From positions 1-64,000 of the forward strand of contig CAZSAP010000017.1 of NCBI GenBank assembly GCA_964604705.1: DNA of 64,000 nt, given 5' to 3'. The notes under the pieces were generated by a model. The model did no database searches and was not told where the DNA came from. It saw only the letters and a list, made by a program, of their open reading frames with translations. This document shows, in pieces, positions 26,883 through 36,600 of the stretch. The translations under genes were made by a program, and so were the position numbers. The number at the start of each line of letters is the position of its first letter. Within the stretch, counting starts at the first letter, position 1. The stretch comes from JAAXVQ01 sp964604705. GTDB taxonomy: Bacteria; Oederibacteriota; JAAXVQ01.

Positions 26883-27524
26883 TCAGCGGGCCGTGGCCGT
26901 AAGGGACTTGGGGTCGGTCATAAGAGCTTTTTCCACACGGTAGCGAAGCAGCGTACGGTACTTGCGCGAATCCCCCCGTCCGAAAAAGCCCGGACCTTTT
27001 AGATACTCTTCTTCATGCATGCCCACAATGACATAGCCTTGCTCGGTTATGAAATTTTTTAGCTTCTCCAGAGAAGCAACCGACTCACTGGGAGGACCAA
27101 TATGCAAAATTTCCGCGACTGTGCCGTATTCCCATACGGTCATTTCCGGCTGCGGGTGAACCCGGCGTTCCGAATCCGGCAAATGCTTGATCGACGGCGG
27201 TATCGGCAAGGCATACAGTCCCCGCCATTGGGCACGGGGAGTCTCCGGCGGTTGCGGCCAACGCACTCTCGGCTTTTCTAAAACCAATTCTTTATGCTTG
27301 GCTTTCAAGGCATAAAACGCCTTAAACAGCGCTGAGAGGGCATGTTTCCCGACCACATCGGGATCCCCGTCAAGCGTCACCATGATCATGGTCTCGGACG
27401 GACGTTCGGAAATGTGCGGCATCATTAAATATTGATACACTTGAAAATCATGGGTATGGGGTAAAAAGTTCCAAAAGACCAGCACGCCCCCGGCCATGAC
27501 CAAAAGGGAGAAAGTCCACTTCAT
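26883..27524 (-). CDS. Membrane-anchored GyrI-like domain protein
   Basis: A 213-residue protein with one N-terminal hydrophobic segment (about 3-22) and a GyrI-like small-molecule-binding domain. The family pattern is seen in WEYGTVAEILHIGPPSES followed by KLKNFITEQGYVIVGMHEEEYLKGP. GyrI-like domains bind small hydrophobic ligands or inhibit gyrase. A membrane anchor is unusual for a gyrase inhibitor and suggests a ligand-binding role. Start 27524 is used because AAAGGAG lies 8 nt upstream; a GTG three codons earlier would destroy that spacing. The start overlaps the upstream glycosyltransferase stop (ATGA). Confidence 0.75.
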   Translation of the reverse strand: MKWTFSLLVMAGGVLVFWNFLPHTHDFQVYQYLMMPHISERPSETMIMVTLDGDPDVVGKHALSALFKAFYALKAKHKELVLEKPRVRWPQPPETPRAQWRGLYALPIPPSIKHLPDSERRVHPQPEMTVWEYGTVAEILHIGPPSESVASLEKLKNFITEQGYVIVGMHEEEYLKGPGFFGRGDSRKYRTLLRYRVEKALMTDPKSLTATAR

Positions 27525-28501
27525 GGCGTACACTCCTTTTTCAAACGAAAATGTTTCTGAGCCGCAGCCAACACCTGCTGGGCGGTAAGATCAGGAACTT
27601 CACCTGTGGGAGAGTGGACCAAGGCATGCTGGCACCGGTCGTAGGGATGCCACTCGGCTTCCGGCTCATCGGTCCAAAGCGTGAGGGTCTTGGCGTGCAT
27701 GGCCACAGCCACATGCTTGGGTCCCGAGTCGGTGGTCACCACACCTCGACTGTGTGCGAGCAAGGCCCCGGCTTCTTTTAGCCCGCGGGAAAAAATCGGT
27801 AAAGGAAAAGAGACGCCTCGCACAATCTCTGCGCACAGGGCTTGCTCTTGGGGACCGGCGAGCAGCACCCACGATTGATGATAGCGTTTTTGCATGAGGG
27901 TCAAAAATTCTGCGGCCGCGGCCGCGGTCCAGCGCTTGCGCACCTTGCCCGCCCCTGGAACCAATACAAAATATTGCCGCGCCTTAAGTTTGTGATCATC
28001 TAAAAATTTCTTCACAAAGGCATGATAGCGTGGCTCCACGCAAAACTCCAAATCCGTCCCGACCTCAGACAACCCTAAGGCACGCACTGCGTCCAAATCA
28101 CGCTCAATGGTGGATTTGGCTTCTTTAGGTGCATGAATCGGAATGGTCGCCAGCGTATTTTTCCCACTGTGATTGTGCACCACCCGGTGTGGAATCCCCG
28201 CCGCCCAAAGCATCCAGGCTGTTCGCGGAGTCGCATGCAAGGCCACACCCAGGTCGAACTTGCCGCTGAGCAGACGCAGCAGGAATTGCGCATGATACAG
28301 GGGATTTATTTGCGACTTGTCAAACACAAGTACCTCGTCCACATCGGGATTACCGATCAAGACCTCGCGCCCTTGGGGTGAGACCACCATGGTAATGCGC
28401 GCCTGCGGAAACCCCCGGCGCAACGCGCGCAAGGCCGGCGTGGCCAGCAGTGTGTCACCCAAGGCCCGGACCTTTATGACCAGCAGTCGACGTACGATCA
28501 C
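27521..28501 (-). CDS. Glycosyltransferase family 9 (heptosyltransferase-like)
   Basis: A 326-residue GT9 enzyme that transfers ADP-heptose or a related sugar to the LPS core. The start VIKVRALGDTLLATPALRALRR and the VLVPGAGKVRKRW segment are family signatures, and TTDSGPKHVAVAM marks the nucleotide-sugar site. It starts with GTG in a GTGA overlap with the stop of the preceding GT9 gene (28498-28501), so the pair is coupled. Which core position it modifies is not visible. Confidence 0.88.
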   Translation of the reverse strand: MIVRRLLVIKVRALGDTLLATPALRALRRGFPQARITMVVSPQGREVLIGNPDVDEVLVFDKSQINPLYHAQFLLRLLSGKFDLGVALHATPRTAWMLWAAGIPHRVVHNHSGKNTLATIPIHAPKEAKSTIERDLDAVRALGLSEVGTDLEFCVEPRYHAFVKKFLDDHKLKARQYFVLVPGAGKVRKRWTAAAAAEFLTLMQKRYHQSWVLLAGPQEQALCAEIVRGVSFPLPIFSRGLKEAGALLAHSRGVVTTDSGPKHVAVAMHAKTLTLWTDEPEAEWHPYDRCQHALVHSPTGEVPDLTAQQVLAAAQKHFRLKKECTP

Positions 28502-29538
28502 ACGCGCTTCCTCCCCACTCTTAAAAGGTCCTCCACGGCGTCCATGACACGCTCAACGGAAATACCCAACATGCATTCCAAACCGCGAACACACTCGTTG
28601 CGCACACACGGGGCGCAATCAAGGGGCTCGGAGGCACGAACCGTCCGACTCCGAGGGCCAAACGGTCCGGTCTCATTTGGATCGGCCGCCCCTTGGAGCA
28701 CCACGACCGGAACGCCCTGCGGATAGGCCAAGTGCATGGCGCCGGAGTCGTTGCTGATTAAACAGTCCAAATGTCGCGTAATCGCAATGGCTTCCCGTAA
28801 GCCGGTGGTACCTGCCAATATCCGTGGTTTGAAACGCGCCTGCTCCACCACACGCTGGGCAATGAGGGCGTCCGAGGCACTCCCCACCAAAACCACCGCA
28901 TAACCGCGCTCGGCCAAGCGGTCGGCCAACTGGGCATATCGCTCAACAGGCCAGCGTCGACTTAGCGCCACCGATCCCGGGGCCAAACCTATGATTTTTT
29001 TTCCAGCTGGAGCATTCAAGATCTCCGCTGCATGTGCAGCTTCCACCTCGGTCACACCCAAGGCAAAGGAGAGTGGGGCCTCAGAGGCCCCTGTTGCACC
29101 TGCTGCTTCCACCAAACGCAAATAGGTTCGCGGACGTGCTTCGCGCTGTGTGCCACGGACCCAAGGTACGCGCGTGGTCAAAAGCCACGAGCGGTGTTGC
29201 GTGGCATACCCCACGCGCTTCCGGCTTCCGCTCCAAAACGCCATCCAGGCCGAGGAAAACGAATTGGGCAATACCAGGGCCAAGGCATAGTTTTCATGGC
29301 GTAACGTCCGGTACACTTCCCCTGGTCCGGATTGCGGATCATCCAAAAATACAATCCGCGCCACATCGGGGTTGTTCTCCCACACCGGTGCAACCCAGCG
29401 CTTGGCCAAGACATGCACCCGCGTGTTGGGGAAAGCTTGTTTCCAGGCACGCAACGCGGGTGTGGCCATGACCGCATCCCCCACCCAATTGGGGCTGCGG
29501 AACAATATGTTTACATCCTGGTAATACATTCCACCCAT
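28498..29538 (-). CDS. waaF: LPS heptosyltransferase II-like (GT9)
   Basis: A 346-residue GT9 enzyme. ILFRSPNWVGDAVMATPALRAWK and NDSGAMHLAYPQGVP fit the heptosyltransferase II subgroup, and a C-terminal Cys-rich stretch (DCAPCVRNECVRGLECML) is also typical of WaaF. It would add the second heptose to the LPS inner core. The start at 29538 (MGGMYYQ) follows AAGAGGG; longer frames exist but lack a signal. Three GT9 genes are in the window, so the WaaF label is probable and not certain. Confidence 0.8.
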   Translation of the reverse strand: MGGMYYQDVNILFRSPNWVGDAVMATPALRAWKQAFPNTRVHVLAKRWVAPVWENNPDVARIVFLDDPQSGPGEVYRTLRHENYALALVLPNSFSSAWMAFWSGSRKRVGYATQHRSWLLTTRVPWVRGTQREARPRTYLRLVEAAGATGASEAPLSFALGVTEVEAAHAAEILNAPAGKKIIGLAPGSVALSRRWPVERYAQLADRLAERGYAVVLVGSASDALIAQRVVEQARFKPRILAGTTGLREAIAITRHLDCLISNDSGAMHLAYPQGVPVVVLQGAADPNETGPFGPRSRTVRASEPLDCAPCVRNECVRGLECMLGISVERVMDAVEDLLRVGRKRV

Positions 29539-29745
29539 AACGCCCTCTTGTCCTTCTGACACGATCCATCTTCCGATGGCGCATCTTAACATATTTGGCC
29601 TTTTTGGCGAGGCATTTCCTGCAACCTGATCCAAGAATACCTTCCCCCCAAGACTTAAAATATTTCATTTAACTCCTTAATATAGCCGACCCATCTCCGA
29701 CACTATTATCATCTGCAACCATTTCAATGCGAAAGGTGGATCACC

Positions 29746-30894
29746 ATGTTCAAGGTAAGCTTTAGATGGATGGGAATGCTTGGATTGCTCGCAAGTGTCT
29801 GGACTTCAGCCTGGGGTGTCGGTATGGACAACAATGCCGTAGGCAGCCGGGGCATGACCATGGTCTCGGCCTTGACGGCCGTAGCCGACGATGCCAGTGC
29901 CGTCTTCTACAACCCTGCCGGTTTAGCCATGATCCCGGATGAGAAATTCAGTTTGGATGCCTACGTGTTAATGCTGAACACCGACTACAACTCAACCCCC
30001 GCAGGCGGTACCAAACTCAGCAGCACGGACCCCGCGGTCATACCCGGCTTGTTTGTATCCAAAACCTTTAAGGATTTTGGCGTGGGCTTCGGTTGCTACA
30101 TCCCGTACGGCGGGGCGTACTTGCACTACAAAGACTATCCTATGCCCGGTTATGAGTACAAAACGTACATGGGTGTCTTTGCCTTTGCCCCTTCGCTCGG
30201 CTACAGGCTGCTTTCCAATCTTTCAGTGGGTGCCACTGCCGAAATCTATTATGGGCTGTACAGCACCAAATTCGACGCGATGCAGACCGAGTTGAACCTA
30301 AGCGGTTTAGCCGGGGTAGGAGTTAATTTGGGAGTGCTCTACCAGCCGGCGGAAACCTGGAACCTGGGCTTGACCTACAAAGCGCCTGCCGTCTTAAAGT
30401 ACAAGGGAACCACCAAGTCTCCTTATGGCACCTTTGATAGCGACATTCAAATGAACATGCCGCCTTACCTGAAACTGGGGGTCGCCAAACACCTGAGCTC
30501 AGACCTGCTCTTGGCGTTTGATGTTTGGTACATGATGTGGAGCAACATGGACAAGGTCACCTTCACCACCAACGGCAATGCCACGGAAAGCAAAACCAAT
30601 TACAAAAATTCAGTGATGACCAATCTCGCGGCCGAATACCGCCTAATCCCGGCTCTGACCTTGCGCGGAGGTGTGCGCTATGTTCAAGGCGGAACCAAAG
30701 ACGAAGGCATCTCGGCCATGAACATTGACTTGGACAACATCTCGGCCGGCTTGGGTGCAGGCATTACCCTTACCCCCGGACTGGATCTAAACCTTTCTGG
30801 ATTCTATTCGTTCAGCTTGCCCAAGGAAGTGGATAACGTAAAATACGCCAATAAAGTTACAGGCTTCCTCGGGGGCATCACAGCCAAGTTTTAA
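29746..30894 (+). CDS. FadL/OMPP1 family outer-membrane transport protein
   Basis: A 382-residue outer-membrane barrel with a signal peptide (about 1-24) and the FadL-family motif VFYNPAGLAMIP. FadL proteins carry long-chain fatty acids or other hydrophobic compounds across the outer membrane. AAAGGTGG precedes the ATG, and a strong terminator follows. It is transcribed divergently from the waaF-like gene, so it is its own unit. Confidence 0.9.
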   Translation: MFKVSFRWMGMLGLLASVWTSAWGVGMDNNAVGSRGMTMVSALTAVADDASAVFYNPAGLAMIPDEKFSLDAYVLMLNTDYNSTPAGGTKLSSTDPAVIPGLFVSKTFKDFGVGFGCYIPYGGAYLHYKDYPMPGYEYKTYMGVFAFAPSLGYRLLSNLSVGATAEIYYGLYSTKFDAMQTELNLSGLAGVGVNLGVLYQPAETWNLGLTYKAPAVLKYKGTTKSPYGTFDSDIQMNMPPYLKLGVAKHLSSDLLLAFDVWYMMWSNMDKVTFTTNGNATESKTNYKNSVMTNLAAEYRLIPALTLRGGVRYVQGGTKDEGISAMNIDLDNISAGLGAGITLTPGLDLNLSGFYSFSLPKEVDNVKYANKVTGFLGGITAKF

Positions 30895-30909
30895 CGCTCT
30901 GTCTTTCCC

Positions 30910-30941
30910 AAGGAGCGGTGGTCACACACCGCTCCTTTTTT
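30910..30941 (+). terminator. Rho-independent terminator after the FadL-like gene
   Basis: An 11-bp perfect stem (30910-30920 with 30927-30937) and 6-nt loop, followed by a T-run that begins inside the right arm. It lies 15 bp after the stop codon. Confidence 0.93.
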
Positions 30942-31015
30942 ATTCCCTCTTTTAACTTGCACCCATTCACCGCATCCCTTACATTGATCTTATCTTATTC
31001 AAGGTGGTTTCCCTC

Positions 31016-31837
31016 GTGTTGCGTCAGGTAGGCATCGTCCTTATCGGAATAGCGTTAACCTCCAGCGCGTGTACCCCCACACCGGGAGTGCCCATACAGC
31101 CGACGGCTATGCCTACCGCTCAGGTTCCGTCCACCTTTTTAGGCTTGTACAACCAAGGGCGCGCATGCCTGCTAAAAAAACAATACCCTGAAGCCGTAAG
31201 CCTGCTCACCCAAGCTTTGAAACGGGCACCTCGGTCTGAACAACCGCTCGTACTTACGGACCTAGGCTATTGTCATCTCCAAATGCTTCAATTCACCCAG
31301 GCCCTGGATGACTGCGAGCAGGCACTCGCGCTTGACCCTAAGTATCACTACGGTTACTACTTGCGCTCCTCGGTGCATGCGCAAATGAATGCTTTTGATA
31401 AAGCAATTGACGATTTGGAGCACTGCTTGGTGCTCAAACCCGACGATGTCATGACGCTGAAGCTGTTGGGCTATGTCTATTATATGAAAAGCGATTTTGC
31501 CACGGCGTTAAGTGTGTTCGACGGCTTGGCTCAGCCGGGGGAAGACTGGGTCTATGTACAGAATTTCCGAGCTAAAATTTTTAGAAAACTGGGGCGAGAC
31601 GGGGATGCTTCGGTTGCATTGGAAAAGGTACTGGACGCAGATCCCACCTATGCCGATGCCTACTGTATGATGGGCTTGATCTGTGAAGATCACAAGGCTT
31701 ACCAAGATGCCATTGACGCGTATGCGCTGTACCTTAAGTATGTGAACCCGCGCGACCCGGATAATGCCGAGTGGATCCACAACGCCAAGCAGCGTATGCG
31801 CAAACTGCGGTTTAAACTTATTTTCAATCTCAAATAA
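31016..31837 (+). CDS. Secreted TPR protein, probable lipoprotein
   Basis: A 273-residue protein with an N-terminal hydrophobic signal followed by a cysteine (SSACTP), an imperfect lipobox. The rest is built of about five tetratricopeptide repeats (for example SLLTQALKRAPRSEQ, ALDDCEQALALDPKYHYGYYLR, AIDDLEHCLVLKPDDVMTLKLLG). TPRs mediate protein-protein contacts. GTG at 31016 is chosen because AAGGTGG lies 8 nt upstream; a GTG four codons earlier overlaps that site. No partner is obvious. Confidence 0.75.
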   Translation: MLRQVGIVLIGIALTSSACTPTPGVPIQPTAMPTAQVPSTFLGLYNQGRACLLKKQYPEAVSLLTQALKRAPRSEQPLVLTDLGYCHLQMLQFTQALDDCEQALALDPKYHYGYYLRSSVHAQMNAFDKAIDDLEHCLVLKPDDVMTLKLLGYVYYMKSDFATALSVFDGLAQPGEDWVYVQNFRAKIFRKLGRDGDASVALEKVLDADPTYADAYCMMGLICEDHKAYQDAIDAYALYLKYVNPRDPDNAEWIHNAKQRMRKLRFKLIFNLK

Positions 31838-31838
31838 A

Positions 31839-31865
31839 GACACCTTGCGACAAGCTCAAGGTGTC
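31839..31865 (+). terminator. Weak terminator-like hairpin
   Basis: A 9-bp perfect stem (31839-31847 with 31857-31865) with a 9-nt loop immediately after the TPR gene stop. There is no strong T-run, so termination may be partial or Rho-dependent. Confidence 0.45.
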
Positions 31866-31886
31866 GCCTGCGTTTTCCGCGACCGC

Positions 31887-32714
31887 CTAAAATTCAAAGC
31901 TCAGGTTTAAAAACGGTCCGCCGTAGACAATGGCAAGCGAAAAGCTTTCGGGTTTGGGTTCGGGAAAATAAAGGTCTTCGTAGCGATACCCCAACGCCAG
32001 TTTCAACAGCGGCAACGGAGAATACGCCGCATAGCCTTCCCACCGGTAACGCAGTCCTTTGGCCTCTTCCCTCATCACATCGCCATAACCCGTCACTTCG
32101 GTCCGATTGTTCACCACGGGCGATCCCAAAATCTCCCCGCCCAAACTCAACCCCAGCGGCAATCCGACTTTTCCGCGAAGCACATACACCCAACCGGAGT
32201 ATTGGATTTTATAATCTCCCCAGTTGCCGGGACGAAGCACGACCCCGTTTTGTTGAAAATCACGAAAGTGCTTCACCGCGCTCACCTGTTGATACCCCAC
32301 ACCAAAATCCAGCTGCGTGCCCAATCCCTGTACAATATGATAATTTAATTGTGGTAGAAGCTGCGTGCCCTCGCCATCAAATTTGGTCAACGTTTCTTCG
32401 CTGTGCAAATACATCGTGTTTGGAAGAATGGTCAAACTACCGTAATCCAGTTCCGCTTGCAAACCCCAAGCCAGATCCTTGGCCACACTGAAGGAATAGA
32501 AGTTAGTGTCAAATTTCCCCCACACATGCCCCCGGGCACCAGGACCGGGTTGCTCGTCAAACTTAGAGGCCCCGGCCAACCAGGCATCGGCCTGCACGGT
32601 CCACCCGGTCGCCACATCCCACGGTGAGAGCGCCCAGCTCAAGCTGCTTCCGGTAAGTCCCAGAACCAAGCAGCATACGTACATACTTACCCGTCTTATC
32701 CGATACCGCAACAT
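31887..32714 (-). CDS. Outer-membrane beta-barrel protein
   Basis: A 275-residue exported protein; no family was recognised with confidence. A signal peptide covers about residues 1-29 (LSWALSPW boundary). The rest shows alternating strands with many aromatic residues and ends in FLNLSFEF, the C-terminal aromatic pattern of outer-membrane barrels. AAAAGGAG precedes the ATG. A second, shorter barrel gene lies directly upstream (42-bp gap), so the two are likely co-transcribed. Confidence 0.7.
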   Translation of the reverse strand: MLRYRIRRVSMYVCCLVLGLTGSSLSWALSPWDVATGWTVQADAWLAGASKFDEQPGPGARGHVWGKFDTNFYSFSVAKDLAWGLQAELDYGSLTILPNTMYLHSEETLTKFDGEGTQLLPQLNYHIVQGLGTQLDFGVGYQQVSAVKHFRDFQQNGVVLRPGNWGDYKIQYSGWVYVLRGKVGLPLGLSLGGEILGSPVVNNRTEVTGYGDVMREEAKGLRYRWEGYAAYSPLPLLKLALGYRYEDLYFPEPKPESFSLAIVYGGPFLNLSFEF

Positions 32715-32756
32715 AGTAGAGCTCCTTTTCGGACGGACACGGCCGTCGCAGAGGGT

Positions 32757-33428
32757 TTAAAACGCAATGCCCAAGAATAATTTCCAAGCCACATCGCTAA
32801 CGGCAAAATCATAATACTGGCCACGCACCCGATAGCCATGATCATAATAATCGTAACTCGTGCCGTTGTAGGTCATGTAGGTGGAGGTGATATCCGCGCC
32901 AAAATAAAAGACCCGCCCGATAAAAAAGCGCGCTCCGATCCCGCCGTCCACACCGTACCCCGAGGAACCGATATTGCGATAGTAGTCATGATAATAGGTA
33001 CCGCCAACCAAACCAATATGCAGGTAAGGATCCACCACACGATTTTTCAGAATGTGAAACACACCGCCGATGCCGTACTGGGGTCCGAACAAACCCCAGG
33101 TGCGCGTTAACTCATCCGTGCTGCGGTCGGTGGCTTCCCGATGATGACCCTTGAAATCCGAATGCAGGTTGAGGCCGAAGAAACGGCTGGGGGAGACTTC
33201 ATAATTGATGAACAGCGAATGCAGCCTTCCGGTTTCATTGTACCCCGGCCCTTCCAACGTAGAGTAAGCAAAGCCACCCACCGGAGCTCCGCCGATTTCA
33301 AGGTAATGATGTATGTTACGCCCGCGCGGGCGATACCCATCGTCGTCATACTCGCCCCAGGCGGTTGTGCTTCCAACCAACACCCACATACATACAAGCG
33401 CCGCCAAGCTATGTTTCCAGGTACGCAT
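32757..33428 (-). CDS. Small outer-membrane beta-barrel protein
   Basis: A 223-residue exported protein with a signal peptide (about 1-25). The mature part is rich in Tyr and Gly with amphipathic strands (HHYLEIGGAPVGGFAYSTL, GIGGVFHILKNRVVDPYLHIG) and ends in phenylalanine (LFLGIAF), consistent with an eight-stranded OmpA/OmpW-like barrel. No specific role can be assigned. TAAGGAGG precedes the ATG. It is the first gene of a two-gene barrel unit. Confidence 0.7.
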   Translation of the reverse strand: MRTWKHSLAALVCMWVLVGSTTAWGEYDDDGYRPRGRNIHHYLEIGGAPVGGFAYSTLEGPGYNETGRLHSLFINYEVSPSRFFGLNLHSDFKGHHREATDRSTDELTRTWGLFGPQYGIGGVFHILKNRVVDPYLHIGLVGGTYYHDYYRNIGSSGYGVDGGIGARFFIGRVFYFGADITSTYMTYNGTSYDYYDHGYRVRGQYYDFAVSDVAWKLFLGIAF

Positions 33429-33535
33429 ACCAACGCCTCCTTAATCCAGGATACTGAAATTGTAACAGCCGTACCTACCCCGGGTCAAGCTGGAGGAGGC
33501 GCTCTTCAACACTACTTAAAAACAATTATTTCTTG

Positions 33536-33554
33536 CGCTTGAAAAGCGTGGAGC
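33536..33554. repeat. 19-bp direct repeat, left copy
   Basis: The 19-bp sequence is identical to 37427-37445. On the minus strand it reads as the end of a glycosyltransferase (STLFKRKK and stop), just like the right copy, which is the true 3' end of the GT2 gene. The two copies bracket the AT-rich fusion gene and are about 3.9 kb apart. Confidence 0.88.
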
Positions 33555-33636
33555 TTATGTATAAGCTTCGTCTTTTACTGTAGTTTCTCCGATTTAAATC
33601 TGACATAAAATTCAAACACGTTTATCCTAAACAGCA

Positions 33637-36600
33637 TCACTTCTTATCCTGTACTTCAACATTAAGTTCATTTAAAAGGAACGTATACTTATCCATAGCT
33701 TTATTGACAACTGTATCTACATTTCCGCCCTGATGTCCTATATCATCATACACAGCAAGGAAAACCTTATTCCGCCAAATAGGGTCTTGCATTTTAGCCA
33801 CCATTTTGAAAGAATGCATAAGGGCAACAGTAACATCCTCCTTGCCCACGGTAAACAAGATGTCAGGATACGTTTTGTACCCTTTGACATTGTGATACGG
33901 AGAATATCGAAGCAAATATTTAAATTCATCTTCATTCTCAGAGGTTCCGTATTCGTCCTTCCAGATGTCCGCATAGTTGAATCGCTGATACCGTAGCATG
34001 TCAAGTAACGCGCTTTCACAAACCACGACTTTAAATAACTCAGGGCGTTGCATCATGGCTGCCGCAACCGTCAACCCACCATTGCTCCCCCCGAGCGCAG
34101 CTAAACGGGTTGGATTCGTATAATGATTGGCGATCAGCCATTCAGCCGCACCAATATAATCGTCTATGGTATTTTGTTTCTTCTCTTTCATGCCTGCCTG
34201 ATGCCATTTTTCCCCATATTCACCACCGCCGCGGAGATTGGGGTAAGCGAACACCACACCTTGTTTCATTAAATGATAACTATAGCCGTTGAACCCCGGT
34301 GTCTGCGGATGGTTAAACCCACCATAACCTTCTAAGATCACTGGATGCGTTCCATTTTCAATCAGATTTTTTCTTTGCACTAAAAACATTGAAATCGGGG
34401 TATTGTCTTTGGAACGATACCAAACCTGTTTAACTTCCAGATCAGAAAAATCACAAAACCGCGCACTACTATCTTCTTTGATCAAGGTCAGCTTGTTTGC
34501 TTTAAAATCATACGTATAGGTGGCTGGAGGATGTAAAAACGACACATAGTCAATATAGACAGGACCTTTTAGCCAATACCCATAAACTGAGGCCGTCCCC
34601 ATGCCGGGCAAGGGGATCTCCCTTATAAACTTACCGTTAAAATCATATATTTTTATTTGGGTACACGCGTGTTTAAGATAAACGGCATAAACATGCTGAT
34701 CTGCAAAAATCACACGTTGCAAAACAGATTCTTGCTCAGGCAGAAATAGTTTCCAATAAGCCTTTGCCGGATGGTTAACCTCTGTAATAAATACCTGTCC
34801 ATTCGGTGCCTGGGAATTGGTTTGAATGAAAAGCTTATCTTTATAGATATCACCATAATAATAAGCCTCCAGTCCTTTGACGACTGGCATCACTGGACCT
34901 TCTGGGTTCAAAGTTTGCACGAACAATTCATTTTTACCGCCATTTTGTCCACGGTATAGCATTAAATAATTTTTGTCTTCCGATAAAACAACACCATGGA
35001 TATAATCTTTGTGCGTACGATCATAAAAAACCTTACGATCCTCGCCAGAAGTTCCCAAGCGGTGATGATAGACACTGATCCAGAAATCTTTATCCTCCGT
35101 AGTTTGACCAACATTTTTCGACCCATTCGTACAATAATAAAATCCCTTACTGTCGCCATCCCAATCACACATGGCTTGCCACGAACCCATTAATTGGTCA
35201 GATAGCAACGCCTTCGTTTTGACATCTATAATCCGAATGACACCATCATGATCTCCTCCGATCGTCTCCACATACGCCATATAACGACCATCGGGAGATG
35301 CGTAACCATTATCGATATAGTGATTATTTTTCCATAGGTTTGGATTAACTAATATTTCTTCAGGTGCCGAGCTACTAGCTCGGGTACAATACACCTTATA
35401 TGTTTCGCCAACATTTTTTCGCCAATAAAACACCCTTTTGCTCTGAAGAAGTTCCAATCTTACACTTTCTTCATTTCGACCTGGGTTTTGAAACTGTTGT
35501 GTCAGCCATCGTCTTTCTTTTAAATTATCTAAAAATTCCCTGGATGCACAATTTTGTTTATCTACCCATTTTTGCAATTCCTCGGATTGACTATCTTCCA
35601 TCCACAAATATTTATCTTTTATTTTCACCCCATGGAGCATATAGCTGGTGGCCGTTGTTGGGGAACATTCCGAATTTTGCGTAGCGCCTCCATCCACGAT
35701 GACCCACTGGGCTTTAGCGATAATATTTGCCCGCGCCTTTCCACCTTTGTTGTACTTGCTGTTTCCAGCATCAAACATAACACCCGCTTTGAGTTTTTGT
35801 TTGTTCCAGCCGATGAGCAAGTCATCATAGTTCTCCACAGACAACCCAGCCTCTTTAAACATGAAGGTAGCCTGGGTCAACCCGGCAATATTCCAGTGCC
35901 CGATAGGTTGATTAAACGATGCGGCTTTATAAAACATGGATGACATATTCACCACTTGGTGTGTGTCCCACTGACTGATATTTCGATTGAATGAGACTGC
36001 CTTGGCAAACATTTTCACCATACTTTTCACACGACCCGTATTCCAATGCCCAATAGGGCGATCGAAGGATACTGCTCCATAAAACAGAGCTTCCATATCT
36101 TCCACATGGCCAGTGTCCCATTGGTCCATTCCTTTGCCCCATAAAAACAGACTTTGCAGCAACTCTAAAATCTTGGCCGTTCTCCTGGCATCGCTTCTGC
36201 TGTAGCCTCCATTAAATACCAGAGCATCACAAAACATCGATTGCATGGCGGTAACCTTGCGGGTATCCCATCTGCCCAAATCTTGATTGAAGTAAAATGC
36301 TTTCCGGAACATAAACGCCATATCCGTTACATGGCTGGTATCCCACCGACCGATTCCACGATCCAATAAAATCATCCTGCGAAACACACCCAGTATTCTT
36401 GCTAATGTACCAACGCTATATCCATTATCTTGCCCCGAATTAAATAGCGTAGCCTCATTGAACATGGAGCGCATAGTCACCACTTTACGCGTATTCCATT
36501 TTCCCAAGTCCCCGTTGAAGGACGCGGCCTTATAAAACATAAAGGACATGTCGCGTACGTTGCCGGTCTCCCAATGCTCGATGCCACCGCCACCCTTAAA